Source: Chitinophagaceae bacterium
GTDB taxonomy: Bacteria; Bacteroidota; Bacteroidia; Chitinophagales; Chitinophagaceae
Direction: 5' to 3'
Assembly: GCA_947381435.1 (NCBI GenBank)
Contig: CANCVE010000007.1
Span: forward strand, 21,826 to 85,825
Length of the DNA: 64,000 bases
Of this stretch, positions 1 through 10,008 are shown piece by piece (the stretch's first letter is position 1; each line of letters starts with the position of its first letter). The notes under the pieces are model-generated. The model made no database searches, was not told the DNA's origin, and saw only the letters and a program-made list of their open reading frames with translations. The position numbers were made by a program, and so were the translations under genes.

Positions 1-1272
1 AGTGTTGCAACTTCAAACCTCGAGGCGGACATGGAGCGCTCTTCTGTATTAATGCCGTGGGATGACGCAGATAAACGCATTAAGGAAAATATATTTGTTA
101 AAGTAATTGCCAGTAAAAAAATTTGCTTTGTTGGAGAACCATTGTTGGTTACGTATAAACTATTTACACGACTTCAATCGCATTCTAAGATTATTGATGC
201 TCCTGCATTTTCAGGTTGCAGTGTGATTGAAATGACCACAAACGATCTAAAAGAGGAAAAGGAAATTATAAACGGCAAACTTTTCAAGACATTCGTAATA
301 AGAAAAGTACAGGTGTTGCCTTTACAAGAAGGACCACTTACCCTTGGAGAAGTAGCGGTAGACAATAATATTAACTTTTACCAGACAACAAATGGCAGAC
401 TAGCAAGAACAGAAAAACAAGCAAGATTGGTTAATGCACCGCTAGTGATTACTGTAAAACCTCTTCCTACAGATAGCACCAAACCAACTATTTCAGCAGT
501 GATTGGCAAATTCTTTATGATTGGAAAAGTTGCTAAATCTGTCGATACCGCAAACGACAATAACTCGCTAGAACTCATAATAACGGGCAGCGGCAACTTC
601 ATGAATATGTCTTGTCCATCAGTTCAATGGCCAAATGGCATCCAAGCTTACGAGCCAAAAGTGACGGAGATGTTAGATAAGTTAGCCTTCCCTGTATTGG
701 GTGAAAAGAAATTTATTATTCCATTTACCTGCAAACATCAAGGTCAATTTAGTATTCCAGCAATAAGTTTTACCTATTTTGATGCAGATTCTGGTCGATA
801 TGTATCTTCAACTATTGATAGTATTCAACTTAAGGTGCTTGCAGAAGTGCCAATAATTGATCCAGAAAAGGTATCAGATGGCATTACCAATATTAAGTAT
901 TTATGGATCATACCCGTTATTGCGGCAATAGTGGGACTAATATTAATTTATTTCTCATACAAAAAAAGGAATAAATTTAATCCAACTACTATAATAGCAA
1001 ATTATGAAAAAGTTATTGATAAAAAGAATGCTATAGCCGAAAGTAGGGTTATCTATCACGAGAAACTGGCGCTATTAGCTTTGAATAAAAATGAAACCAA
1101 CTTTTACAAGGATGCAAAAGAATTAGCCACCTATCTATTACAAAGCAATATAAATGATGATAAAAAACAACTAAATGAAGTTATCGCATTATGCAATGAA
1201 GCCTTGTACGCTTTTAGAGATAGCGACAGAGAACATATTTTAACGATACTTAGTTTTATTACAATCGATTAG
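1..1272 (+). CDS. BatD-like (oxygen tolerance) membrane protein, 5'-truncated by window edge
   Basis: Frame is open to base 1; beta-rich repeats, then a C-terminal TM (IIPVIAAIVGLILIYFSY) followed by a cytoplasmic tail as in BatD proteins. Confidence 0.65.
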   Translation, partial: SVATSNLEADMERSSVLMPWDDADKRIKENIFVKVIASKKICFVGEPLLVTYKLFTRLQSHSKIIDAPAFSGCSVIEMTTNDLKEEKEIINGKLFKTFVIRKVQVLPLQEGPLTLGEVAVDNNINFYQTTNGRLARTEKQARLVNAPLVITVKPLPTDSTKPTISAVIGKFFMIGKVAKSVDTANDNNSLELIITGSGNFMNMSCPSVQWPNGIQAYEPKVTEMLDKLAFPVLGEKKFIIPFTCKHQGQFSIPAISFTYFDADSGRYVSSTIDSIQLKVLAEVPIIDPEKVSDGITNIKYLWIIPVIAAIVGLILIYFSYKKRNKFNPTTIIANYEKVIDKKNAIAESRVIYHEKLALLALNKNETNFYKDAKELATYLLQSNINDDKKQLNEVIALCNEALYAFRDSDREHILTILSFITID

Positions 1273-1486
1273 TTATTTAAATGGCAATGCTAACATTAGC
1301 AGCCTGTCGGCCTGTATTCATTTGTTCACAATAGTGTATCCTATTTTTAATGGTGAGATAGGAGTTATGAATTAAGAGTGTGAAGCATAAATATTATGAC
1401 TAAGGCCATTTTTTATTTTGATCCACCTATAGCTATTATCATTTTATCCTAAAATCGACGTTCTTTGTCTAATATTAGATATACAT

Positions 1487-1590
1487 CTTTTAATCAAGCT
1501 ATATTGACTTTTCATCAAGCTTTATTGGCTTTTCATCAAGCTTTATTGTCTTTTCATCAAGTTATATTGACTTTTGATGTTGCTTTAATG
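1487..1590. repeat. 21-bp tandem repeat, ~5 units (consensus cttttcatcaagctttattgg)
   Basis: Read directly: units start at 1487, 1508, 1529, 1550 and a degenerate one at 1571. Confidence 0.85.
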
Positions 1591-1741
1591 CTCTAGTGGA
1601 GAAAATTGACTGTTGAAATTTGTTAAATAAAAAACGAAAATGCAGCTTTAAAAAATCTATGTCGCATTAGATTTCATGGTGCTAGTAATACCTACTAATC
1701 TTTTATAATGAGTATTTTTCTAAATTGCTTATTGAATTGAA

Positions 1742-1835
1742 GGGGTGCATAAAAGATTTTCGCTTTTAAGACGTATTGATATGCGTCTCTACATTCGCAA
1801 CATAATTTATAAAGCGAAAAACTTTTATGCGCCCC
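1742..1835. repeat. 94-bp palindromic/MITE-like intergenic element with 25-bp imperfect terminal inverted repeats
   Basis: ggggtgcataaaagattttcgcttt (1742-1766) versus reverse complement of 1811-1835 (ggggcgcataaaagtttttcgcttt): 2 mismatches in 25. Confidence 0.75.
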
Positions 1836-1928
1836 ATTTTTACTATCTAGTATTGTAATTCGTACATTTACCCTAATTCAAAATCAATTGAACAATCAGG
1901 AGGAAATGATTTATACGAAATAAGGAAA

Positions 1929-3692
1929 ATGGAACTTACAAATGAGCAAATAGAGATTATTAATTCAACAGGAAATATAAAGATCAACGCTGTTGCTGGC
2001 TCTGGGAAAACCACTACCATCATAGAATATGCAAGAACAAGGCCGCATCAAAGTAAAATTCTTTATCTAGCCTTTAATAAGTCCGTAAAGCAAGAAGCAC
2101 AAAAGAAGTTTATAGAGAAGGGAATCAACAATGTAAAAGTGCATACTGCCCATTCGCTTGCTTTTGGCCGAATGGTAATGGGAACTATTTATGAAAATAA
2201 GGTAAAGAGAACCGAATATAGAAGCTACGAGATTGCTGAAATATTGGAACTAAGTGGTAATGGCGAAAAACATGCGGAGTATATAGTTGCCAATCATGTT
2301 CAGAAGTTTTTAGCCTATTTCTGCAATAGCAATAAGAAAAATATACAGGAGTTAAACTACCTAGATATTGTTGCCGATAACAAGGCAAAAGCGTTTGTGA
2401 GGAATTTTTATGAATACATAGAAACTGCCACCAAACTGCTTTACGACAAGATGGATAAGGCTGAAATAGAAATAACCCACGACTTTTATCTGAAGAAATA
2501 TCAGTTGTCTAATCCCAAACTAAGGGTCGATTATATACTTTTTGATGAGGGACAGGATGCTTCCCCTGCCATGCTTGATATATTTTTAAAGCAAGAAGCC
2601 ACAAAGGTTATTGTGGGCGATGCGCATCAGCAAATATATGCCTGGCGCTTTGCCGTAAACTCTCTAGAACAAGCAGAGTTTAAGTCGTATAACTTGTCTA
2701 CAAGCTTTCGGTTTAGTCAGGACATTGCAAACTTGGCCATTGAAATACTTAAATGGAAAAACAATATTGCCGACTTTAAGCCAATCCCTATTATTGGTAA
2801 AGGCATTACAAAAGAAACAGTTACGCAAGCAGTGCTAGCCCGAACCAACTTGGGGCTTTTACAAAAGGCAATCAGATATGTTACAGAGAAGAATAAGGTG
2901 AAGCAGATTTATTTTGAAGGCAATATCAATTCCTATACTTATGCCGATGATGGGGCATCTCTTTATGATGTTTTGCATCTTTTCAACAACAAAAATGCTT
3001 TTATAAAGGATAAGTTGATTAGGCAAATGAACGATTTGAAAGAACTAGAAGACTATATTGAAAAAACAGAAGATGTACAACTTGGGATAATGGTGGACAT
3101 TGTGAAGGAATTTGGCAATGAAATACCGGAAAAGATAAAGGCACTAAAAGATAGGCATGTACTAAATGATGAACGAGAAAATGCTGAAATAATATTCTCT
3201 ACCGTTCATAGAAGTAAAGGAATGGAATATGACGCGATAGACCTTGTAGATGATTTTATAACTGAGGAGAGACTGATTGATGAACTAGAAAAAGAAGGAC
3301 ACAATATTGGCAAACTAAACGAAGAAATTAACCTTCTATACGTTGCAGTTACTAGAACCAAAAACATAATTCATATTCCTTCTACCCTGATGCCTAAAGA
3401 TTTTCCGGCTTCTCCGCAAATAAAAATTAGAATAATAAAACCAAAAGAAGAAAAAGAAAATGTAGCTACTACCAACAGCACATTAAAGAAAGAAAAAGCA
3501 TATTCTGTAGAAGGTGCACGATTGGTAAATGTAGCAGCGTACAAACCCTGGACGCAAGAATTGGACGAAGAACTAACAGAAATGTTCTGCGAAAATGTTT
3601 CAATAGAAATAATGGCAAAGCATTTCGGCAGAACATTGGGAGCCATAAAATCAAGGATAGAAAAGCTTGAGTTGGAAGACCTTTATCGTTGA
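1929..3692 (+). CDS. UvrD/REP-family (SF1) ATP-dependent DNA helicase
   Basis: Walker A AGSGKTTTI, FDEGQDASPAM, motif III/IV-like GDAHQQIYAWRFA, VHRSKGMEYD, LLYVAVTRTK. Confidence 0.9.
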   Translation: MELTNEQIEIINSTGNIKINAVAGSGKTTTIIEYARTRPHQSKILYLAFNKSVKQEAQKKFIEKGINNVKVHTAHSLAFGRMVMGTIYENKVKRTEYRSYEIAEILELSGNGEKHAEYIVANHVQKFLAYFCNSNKKNIQELNYLDIVADNKAKAFVRNFYEYIETATKLLYDKMDKAEIEITHDFYLKKYQLSNPKLRVDYILFDEGQDASPAMLDIFLKQEATKVIVGDAHQQIYAWRFAVNSLEQAEFKSYNLSTSFRFSQDIANLAIEILKWKNNIADFKPIPIIGKGITKETVTQAVLARTNLGLLQKAIRYVTEKNKVKQIYFEGNINSYTYADDGASLYDVLHLFNNKNAFIKDKLIRQMNDLKELEDYIEKTEDVQLGIMVDIVKEFGNEIPEKIKALKDRHVLNDERENAEIIFSTVHRSKGMEYDAIDLVDDFITEERLIDELEKEGHNIGKLNEEINLLYVAVTRTKNIIHIPSTLMPKDFPASPQIKIRIIKPKEEKENVATTNSTLKKEKAYSVEGARLVNVAAYKPWTQELDEELTEMFCENVSIEIMAKHFGRTLGAIKSRIEKLELEDLYR

Positions 3693-3753
3693 TCCAATTA
3701 GGAATTGCTAGCAACTAATACTAAAACTTCACTTCTTCATATCCTATTCCATA

Positions 3754-5091
3754 TTAACTATTCATCAATTTCCTAAACCAATAGCCTGAGTTCTTAATGG
3801 TTCTTAGTTGCGTTTTAAAATCAACATGTACCAGCCCAAAGCGAACTTTAAAACCTTCTGCCCACTCAAAGTTATCCATAAGCGTCCAGGCAAAGTACCC
3901 TTTTACTTTTACCCCCTCCCCTTTTGCCCGTAGAAGTGCCTCCAAATAATCTTGAAAGTATTGAATACGTTCTGCATCATTTACTACACCATTCACCAAA
4001 TGATCTTTAAAGAAAGCGCCCCCTTCGGTTATAATAACGTCTTTAACACCTTCGTAAGCACTAAATCTTTTCACCATTTTATAAAAACTATCGGCATTAA
4101 TCTCCCATCCAAAAGCGGTATGAGGCACTTTACGCTTAATAGCAGAAACTTCACTAGCTTGTATGTAAGGAATGATCGGATTATGCTTTACTGTAAGTGC
4201 AAAATAGTTTTGAATACCAATAAAATCGAAATCAAACTTCATCCTTTCGGTATATTTCCAAGCCTTATTGTGGAGATGAATTCTATCTGTCAAATTAAAA
4301 CCTTCTTCATGCGGATATCCCAATCCCAAAGAGGGTTCAATAAACAACCTATTCAATAGGATATCCATTCTGTTGGCCGCTTTTACATCAGCCTCCTTAT
4401 CAGAATAGGGCATAATCTCACTACACGAAAAACAGGTTCCTATATAGGCATCTTTTACCTCAGTCCTAATGATCCTTCCCCCTTCCGCTTGTGCCATTGC
4501 TGCATTATGAACAGCCGGTAGAAAATTGTCAATTCCTAATCTTCCAGGCGCATGTTTTCCAATCATATAGCCCAATGTTGTGAATCCCATCGGTTCATTA
4601 AGTACAATCCAGTTTTTAACTTTGTCGCCATATTCATGTGCACAGACAGTAACAAATCTAGAAAACCACTTCAACATCAAGTGACTTGTCCATCCACCTT
4701 CTTTTTCTAGTTCGTAGGGCAAATCCCAGTGGTAAAGTGTTACAAAAGGTATCATTCCAAGTTCCAGACATTCATCTATTACCTTATGATAAAATGCAAT
4801 GCCAGCCTTATTTACACGACCAGTTCCTTCGGGCAAGATCCTTGTCCAAGAAATAGAGAACCTAAATACTTTAAACCCCAATGCCTTTGCTAAGAGAATA
4901 TCATCTTTATACCGATGATAAAAATCGCATGCGTGTGATGGCTTGTCACCATTCTTTATTTTGCCTTGCTTTCTGGCAAATACATCCCAAATAGACAGTC
5001 CTCGACCATCAATATTATAAGCCCCCTCATTTTGCTGAGCTGCAATAGCTACACCCCATAAAAAATCATTGCCAAAATCGCTACCTTTCAC
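3754..5091 (-). CDS. Glycoside hydrolase family 1 beta-glucosidase
   Basis: FLWGVAIAAQQNEGA N-terminus, NEP acid/base motif (VLNEPMGF), nucleophile region ITEGG, C-terminal WTLMDNFEWAEGF. Confidence 0.93.
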   Translation of the reverse strand: MKGSDFGNDFLWGVAIAAQQNEGAYNIDGRGLSIWDVFARKQGKIKNGDKPSHACDFYHRYKDDILLAKALGFKVFRFSISWTRILPEGTGRVNKAGIAFYHKVIDECLELGMIPFVTLYHWDLPYELEKEGGWTSHLMLKWFSRFVTVCAHEYGDKVKNWIVLNEPMGFTTLGYMIGKHAPGRLGIDNFLPAVHNAAMAQAEGGRIIRTEVKDAYIGTCFSCSEIMPYSDKEADVKAANRMDILLNRLFIEPSLGLGYPHEEGFNLTDRIHLHNKAWKYTERMKFDFDFIGIQNYFALTVKHNPIIPYIQASEVSAIKRKVPHTAFGWEINADSFYKMVKRFSAYEGVKDVIITEGGAFFKDHLVNGVVNDAERIQYFQDYLEALLRAKGEGVKVKGYFAWTLMDNFEWAEGFKVRFGLVHVDFKTQLRTIKNSGYWFRKLMNS

Positions 5092-5409
5092 AGAATCCCT
5101 ATTGATTGATAAATAAAAAATGAAAATAAGGGAATAAGGTAAAAGGATATATTAAATAAATGGTTTTTCAGGAGAATTTATTTTGCCCAAGTAGACTTAT
5201 TAATAAATTGCAATATCATTAACATTGAAATATTCACAATGGCATATTATCAGTGAGTTTAAAACATAAAATAACTATCTATCCAACTATTGTGATTAAA
5301 AAAGTGATAGAAATTAGAAAATTCAATTTTTGTATATCGTTTGTGGATAAAACCCTCTTTCTACTCCCCTATTTTTAAACGACCTTTGGAGGCGAAAACC
5401 AGTTAAAAG

Positions 5410-5463
5410 TAAGCAGTTACCAGTAAATAATGTAGCGAAATGGCATTTACTGATAACTGCTTA
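5410..5463. repeat. Inverted repeat/hairpin (19-bp arms, 1 mismatch) upstream of dnaE
   Basis: taagcagttaccagtaaat (5410-5428) versus atttactgataactgctta (5445-5463). Confidence 0.8.
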
Positions 5464-5489
5464 CTGATAACTGTCAACTGAAAGAAATT

Positions 5490-8400
5490 ATGTGTCAATT
5501 TTCTCATCTTCACGTGCATACCCAGTACTCCCTTTTGGATGGTGCGGCTAACATAAAGGACTTATACAAAAAGGCTGGCAAGTATAATATGCCTGCCATC
5601 GCCATTACCGATCATGGTAATATGTTTGGTGCGTTTGAGTTTGTGGCGCAGGCTTGGAAGGACACTAAAGTAATTGGCAAGGATGCTAATGGTAAGGATA
5701 TATTAGCCCCAAAAATAAAACCAATCGTTGGGTGCGAGTTTTATGTGGTGGCTGATAGACATGCAAAAGCATTTACCAAAGGTGAGAAAGACCATCGTTA
5801 CCATCAGGTGCTATTGGCAAAGAATAAACAGGGTTATCAGAACCTGATAAAGCTTACTTCGCTAGGTTATATTGAGGGAATGTATAGCAAATATCCGCGT
5901 ATAGATAAGGAACTGATACTTAAATATCATGAAGGATTAATTGCTACCACCTGTTGCATTGGGGCTTATGTGCCGCAAACCATCTTGCATAAGGATGAGG
6001 ACGCAGCCGAAAAAGAGTTTAAATGGTGGCTCGATTTGTTTGGTGAAGACTATTATATAGAGATTCAACGCCATGAAATAAAGGAACAGGAGATAATAAA
6101 TCAGACTCTTTTAAAGTTTGCCAAGAAGCATAATGTACCTGTTATTGCTACCAATGATAGTCACTACACCAATCAGGATGATTATAATGCACACGATATC
6201 TTGTTGTGTATTAATACAGGCGAAAAGCAAGCTACACCAGGTTTTGACGACTTCGTGAATGATGATACGCTGATTAAGAACCGCCGATTTAAGTTTCCGA
6301 ATGACCAGTTTTATTTCAAGACTCCCGACGAAATGAAGAAGCTGTTTAGTGATATACCGGAAAGTATTGACAATACAAATATGATTGTTGATAAGGTTGA
6401 AACACTGAACCTCAAGAAGGACATCCTATTGCCCAACTTCCCGATACCAGAATCGTTCAAGGTGCATGAAAGCGATACGCTTAATCAGTGGGAATACCTT
6501 AAACACCTTACCTATGAAGGAGCTAAGGAGCGTTACCACGAAATTAGTAGTGAGGCGCAGGAAAGGATAGACTTTGAACTTTCTACCATTAAGTTCATGG
6601 GGTTTGCAGGTTACTTCCTTATTGTAAGCGACTTTATCAAAGCAGGTCGGGATATGGGCGTGTTTATTGGTCCGGGTCGTGGATCGGCGGCTGGAAGTGT
6701 GGTTGCCTATTGTACTGGTATAACCAATATTGACCCAATTAAATATAACTTACTATTTGAGCGTTTCTTGAATCCTGACCGTAAGTCGATGCCGGATATT
6801 GACACTGACTTTGACGATGAGGGAAGGCAAAGAGTAATGGATTATGTGGTGCAGAAGTATGGCAAGTCGCAGGTGGCACAGATTATTACTTATGGCACGA
6901 TGGCTGCCAAGAGTAGTATTGCCGATGTGGCGCGCGTGATGGATTTGCCATTGGCTGAAAGCCGCGCATTGACAAAGATGGTTCCTGATAAACCAGGTAC
7001 CGACTTAGGTAGGGTATTGCAAGCACCACTAACCAAGAAAGATGGCGAGAAAAGCTTGGAAGAAAAAGAAGGTCTGCAACCAGAAGATTTGGATAATGTA
7101 CGCCAACTAAGAGAGATTTATAAAGGAACGGATATCAGGTCACAAGTACTGCACGAGGCCGAAAGACTGGAAGGAAGTGTGCGGAATACGGGCATACATG
7201 CGGCGGGAATTATCATTGCACCGCAAGATTTGACAGACCTTATTCCGGTTGCTACTTCGAAAGAATCGGAGTTATGGCTAACACAGATAGAAGGAAACAG
7301 CATTGAAGAAGCTGGGGTAATTAAGATGGACTTTTTGGGATTGAAAACCTTATCCATCCTAAAGACTGCCTTGGAATTGATAAAACAAAATCATGGGGAT
7401 GATATTGTAATTGATGATATTCCATTGGATGATGAGCTTACTTTTCAGTTATATCAAAAGGGAGAAACCAATGCCACATTCCAGTTTGAAAGTGTGGGAA
7501 TGCAGAAGTATCTACGCGAACTTAAGCCCGATAAGTTTGCGGATTTGATTGCGATGAATGCTTTGTACCGCCCCGGTCCTATTGCCTATATCCCTAAGTT
7601 TATATTGCGTAAACATGGTAAAGAAGAGATTACCTACGATGTGGATGATATGGAAGAATACCTAAAGGAGACTTACGGTATTACGGTGTATCAGGAACAG
7701 GTGATGTTGCTATCGCAGAAGTTGGCAGGGTTTACCAAAGGAGATGCAGACGTTTTGCGTAAGGCTATGGGTAAGAAACAGATTTCGGTACTTGATAAAA
7801 TGAAGAAGCAGTTTATTGATGGAGCAACTGCAAAAGGGCATCCAGCAGATAAACTAGAAAAAATATGGACGGATTGGGAGGCTTTTGCACAGTACGCCTT
7901 CAACAAATCGCACAGTACCTGTTACGCCTTTGTGGCTTATCAAACAGGATATTTAAAGGCACATTACCCTAGCGAATACATGGCGGCAGTACTTAACCAT
8001 GCAGGAAGTATTGATAAGATCACTTTCTTTATGGAAGAATGTAAGCGTATGGGAATCAAAGTTTTGGGCCCCGATGTTAACGAGTCGTTGAAAGGATTTG
8101 CAGTAAACAGTAAAAGACAGATACGATTTGGTTTGGGTGGACTAAAAGGCGCTGGTGATGCGGCAGTTGATTACCTAATAACTGAACGAAAAAAGAACGG
8201 ATTATATAAGGATGTATTCGAGTTTAGTGAACGTGTGGTAGGCAAAAGCGTTAATAAGAAATCGTTAGAAACATTTGCTTATAGCGGTGCTTTCGATTGT
8301 TTTCCTGAATTGCACAGAGCACAATACTTTTATGTTGCAGATGGGGATAGGACATCAGGACTGGAAAAGATAATTAACTACGGGCAATCAAAACTGTCTG

Positions 8401-9164
8401 CAGAAGCAACAACAGGAAGTAGCTTGTTTGGCGATTTACCTACAGCAATGGATGTCCCCAAACCTAAGATTGCTCCTTGTGAAGAATGGAATCTCACTGA
8501 AAAGCTGGACCACGAAAAAGAAGTAACGGGCATGTTTATGAGTGGGCATCCTTTGGATAATTATCGATTTGAATTGAGGCATTACGGTATTATGTCTTTA
8601 GCTGACTTCAATGAAATAAAGGAAAGTTTGACACTTTCACAAAATAATGCAGGGAAGAACTTTAAGTTAGCCGGACTAGTATCTGGCGCACAACACAGAA
8701 CAACCAAGACAGGTAAAAACTTCGGAATACTAGCCATTGAGGATTATACTGGCAAAACAGAACTTGCTTTGTTTGGTGAAGATTATCAACGATACAAACA
8801 ATACTTAGATCTTGGCAGAAGTGTATTGGCAACAGGGACTTTTAAAGCACCTTGGAAAGAAGGGGCAGCTTATGAATTTAAAATTAGCACCATGACACTC
8901 TTGGAAACTGCGAAACAAACAATGACTAAGAATGTGGAAATAAATATAAAGCCTGCTGCAATATCCAAAGACTTTGTTGATTTCATAACGCAAAACATCA
9001 AAAGTAATCCAGGTAAATCGTCACTTCGCTTTCATGTTTATGAACCAGAAGAAGACTTGAAGGTAAGCCTATTCTCAAGCGAAAAAGGCTTTACCATGAA
9101 TGATGATATGGCAGAGTTTCTACTCAACAATCTGGATGTAGAAGTAAGTGTAGGGCTAGCTTAG
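5490..9164 (+). CDS. dnaE: DNA polymerase III subunit alpha
   Basis: PHP domain start FSHLHVHTQYSLLDGAA; GPGRGSAAGSVVAYC; PDIDTDFDDEGRQRVMDYV; ALYRPGP; C-terminal OB fold. Confidence 0.98.
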   Translation: MCQFSHLHVHTQYSLLDGAANIKDLYKKAGKYNMPAIAITDHGNMFGAFEFVAQAWKDTKVIGKDANGKDILAPKIKPIVGCEFYVVADRHAKAFTKGEKDHRYHQVLLAKNKQGYQNLIKLTSLGYIEGMYSKYPRIDKELILKYHEGLIATTCCIGAYVPQTILHKDEDAAEKEFKWWLDLFGEDYYIEIQRHEIKEQEIINQTLLKFAKKHNVPVIATNDSHYTNQDDYNAHDILLCINTGEKQATPGFDDFVNDDTLIKNRRFKFPNDQFYFKTPDEMKKLFSDIPESIDNTNMIVDKVETLNLKKDILLPNFPIPESFKVHESDTLNQWEYLKHLTYEGAKERYHEISSEAQERIDFELSTIKFMGFAGYFLIVSDFIKAGRDMGVFIGPGRGSAAGSVVAYCTGITNIDPIKYNLLFERFLNPDRKSMPDIDTDFDDEGRQRVMDYVVQKYGKSQVAQIITYGTMAAKSSIADVARVMDLPLAESRALTKMVPDKPGTDLGRVLQAPLTKKDGEKSLEEKEGLQPEDLDNVRQLREIYKGTDIRSQVLHEAERLEGSVRNTGIHAAGIIIAPQDLTDLIPVATSKESELWLTQIEGNSIEEAGVIKMDFLGLKTLSILKTALELIKQNHGDDIVIDDIPLDDELTFQLYQKGETNATFQFESVGMQKYLRELKPDKFADLIAMNALYRPGPIAYIPKFILRKHGKEEITYDVDDMEEYLKETYGITVYQEQVMLLSQKLAGFTKGDADVLRKAMGKKQISVLDKMKKQFIDGATAKGHPADKLEKIWTDWEAFAQYAFNKSHSTCYAFVAYQTGYLKAHYPSEYMAAVLNHAGSIDKITFFMEECKRMGIKVLGPDVNESLKGFAVNSKRQIRFGLGGLKGAGDAAVDYLITERKKNGLYKDVFEFSERVVGKSVNKKSLETFAYSGAFDCFPELHRAQYFYVADGDRTSGLEKIINYGQSKLSAEATTGSSLFGDLPTAMDVPKPKIAPCEEWNLTEKLDHEKEVTGMFMSGHPLDNYRFELRHYGIMSLADFNEIKESLTLSQNNAGKNFKLAGLVSGAQHRTTKTGKNFGILAIEDYTGKTELALFGEDYQRYKQYLDLGRSVLATGTFKAPWKEGAAYEFKISTMTLLETAKQTMTKNVEINIKPAAISKDFVDFITQNIKSNPGKSSLRFHVYEPEEDLKVSLFSSEKGFTMNDDMAEFLLNNLDVEVSVGLA

Positions 9165-9172
9165 TTATTAGA

Positions 9173-9210
9173 TAGTAGATATTTTTCACTTTACAAATTA
9201 ATATCTACTA
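9173..9210. terminator. Inverted repeat between convergent dnaE and radC, possible bidirectional terminator
   Basis: tagtagatatt (9173-9183) / aatatctacta (9200-9210), 11-bp perfect arms. Confidence 0.4.
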
Positions 9211-9215
9211 ACTAT

Positions 9216-9977
9216 TTAAATAAGACCCTCATCTGCAAAACTAAAATACCCTTCACTACTTACTATTATATGGTCTAGTACCTTGATGTCGAACAATATT
9301 GCGGCATCGTTTATTTTCTTGGTTAATGATTCATCAGCTTTACTCGGTTTCAAATTCCCGCTAGGATGATTGTGGCAAAGGATAATAAAGATGGCATTGT
9401 ATGCCAAGGCTTTTTTAATAATAATGCGAGGATCAGCAACTGTGCCTGTCATTCCTCCTTCGCTAATTATTTCATGGTGTAATATTTTGTGGGCATTGTT
9501 TAGATAGACGGCGATAAAAAGTTCGTGGCTTTTGTAAGCAAATTGTGCCTGCATAAATAGGGCAATGTCCTTGCTTTTTGTTATAATATCCTTCTTCTGT
9601 TCGGTTGCGTTACGTCTCACTCCAAGTTCTAATGCTGCAACAATACCAATTGCTTTTGCTGGTCCTAGTCCTTTAATCTTTAGTTCCACTATCTCTTTGT
9701 AGCTCAGAGAAGCAACGTGTTTAAGGTCGTTATTGCACCTAGAGAGCAGTTCCTTGCCAAGATCTACCGCACTTTTATCAACTGTTCCATTGTGTATTAA
9801 TATGGCAATAAGTTCTGAGTTACTAAGAGAGTGAGCTCCTTTAACCATTAATTTCTCTCTAGGCCTATCGTCTTCAGCCCAATCTTTGATGGTTGACATT
9901 TGCTCATTATGTTGATAATTATACAATGTTGGTACTTTTTTTCGTAAAACCACAAATAAATTAATATTTAAAACCAT
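9216..9977 (-). CDS. radC: RadC/JAB-domain DNA repair protein (start probably at MSTIKDWAEDDRPREKL)
   Basis: RPREKLMVKGAHSLSNSELIAILI; JAB motif HNHPSGNLKPSKAD. Confidence 0.95.
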   Translation of the reverse strand: MVLNINLFVVLRKKVPTLYNYQHNEQMSTIKDWAEDDRPREKLMVKGAHSLSNSELIAILIHNGTVDKSAVDLGKELLSRCNNDLKHVASLSYKEIVELKIKGLGPAKAIGIVAALELGVRRNATEQKKDIITKSKDIALFMQAQFAYKSHELFIAVYLNNAHKILHHEIISEGGMTGTVADPRIIIKKALAYNAIFIILCHNHPSGNLKPSKADESLTKKINDAAILFDIKVLDHIIVSSEGYFSFADEGLI

Positions 9978-10008
9978 TAAAAATTATCTTCGTGGCTCAT
10001 TTATAGAT

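Noticed and set aside
1487-1590. Possible CRISPR array
   Set aside because: Units are contiguous 21-bp repeats with no spacers, and there are no cas genes in the window.
3952-4359. 135-aa plus-strand ORF
   Set aside because: Antisense to the clear GH1 gene, no family features.
8400-8450. GSSLF in host DnaE as a clamp motif parallel to the phage ones
   Set aside because: A clamp-binding region near the DnaE C-terminal part is expected in a replicative polymerase; not noteworthy.
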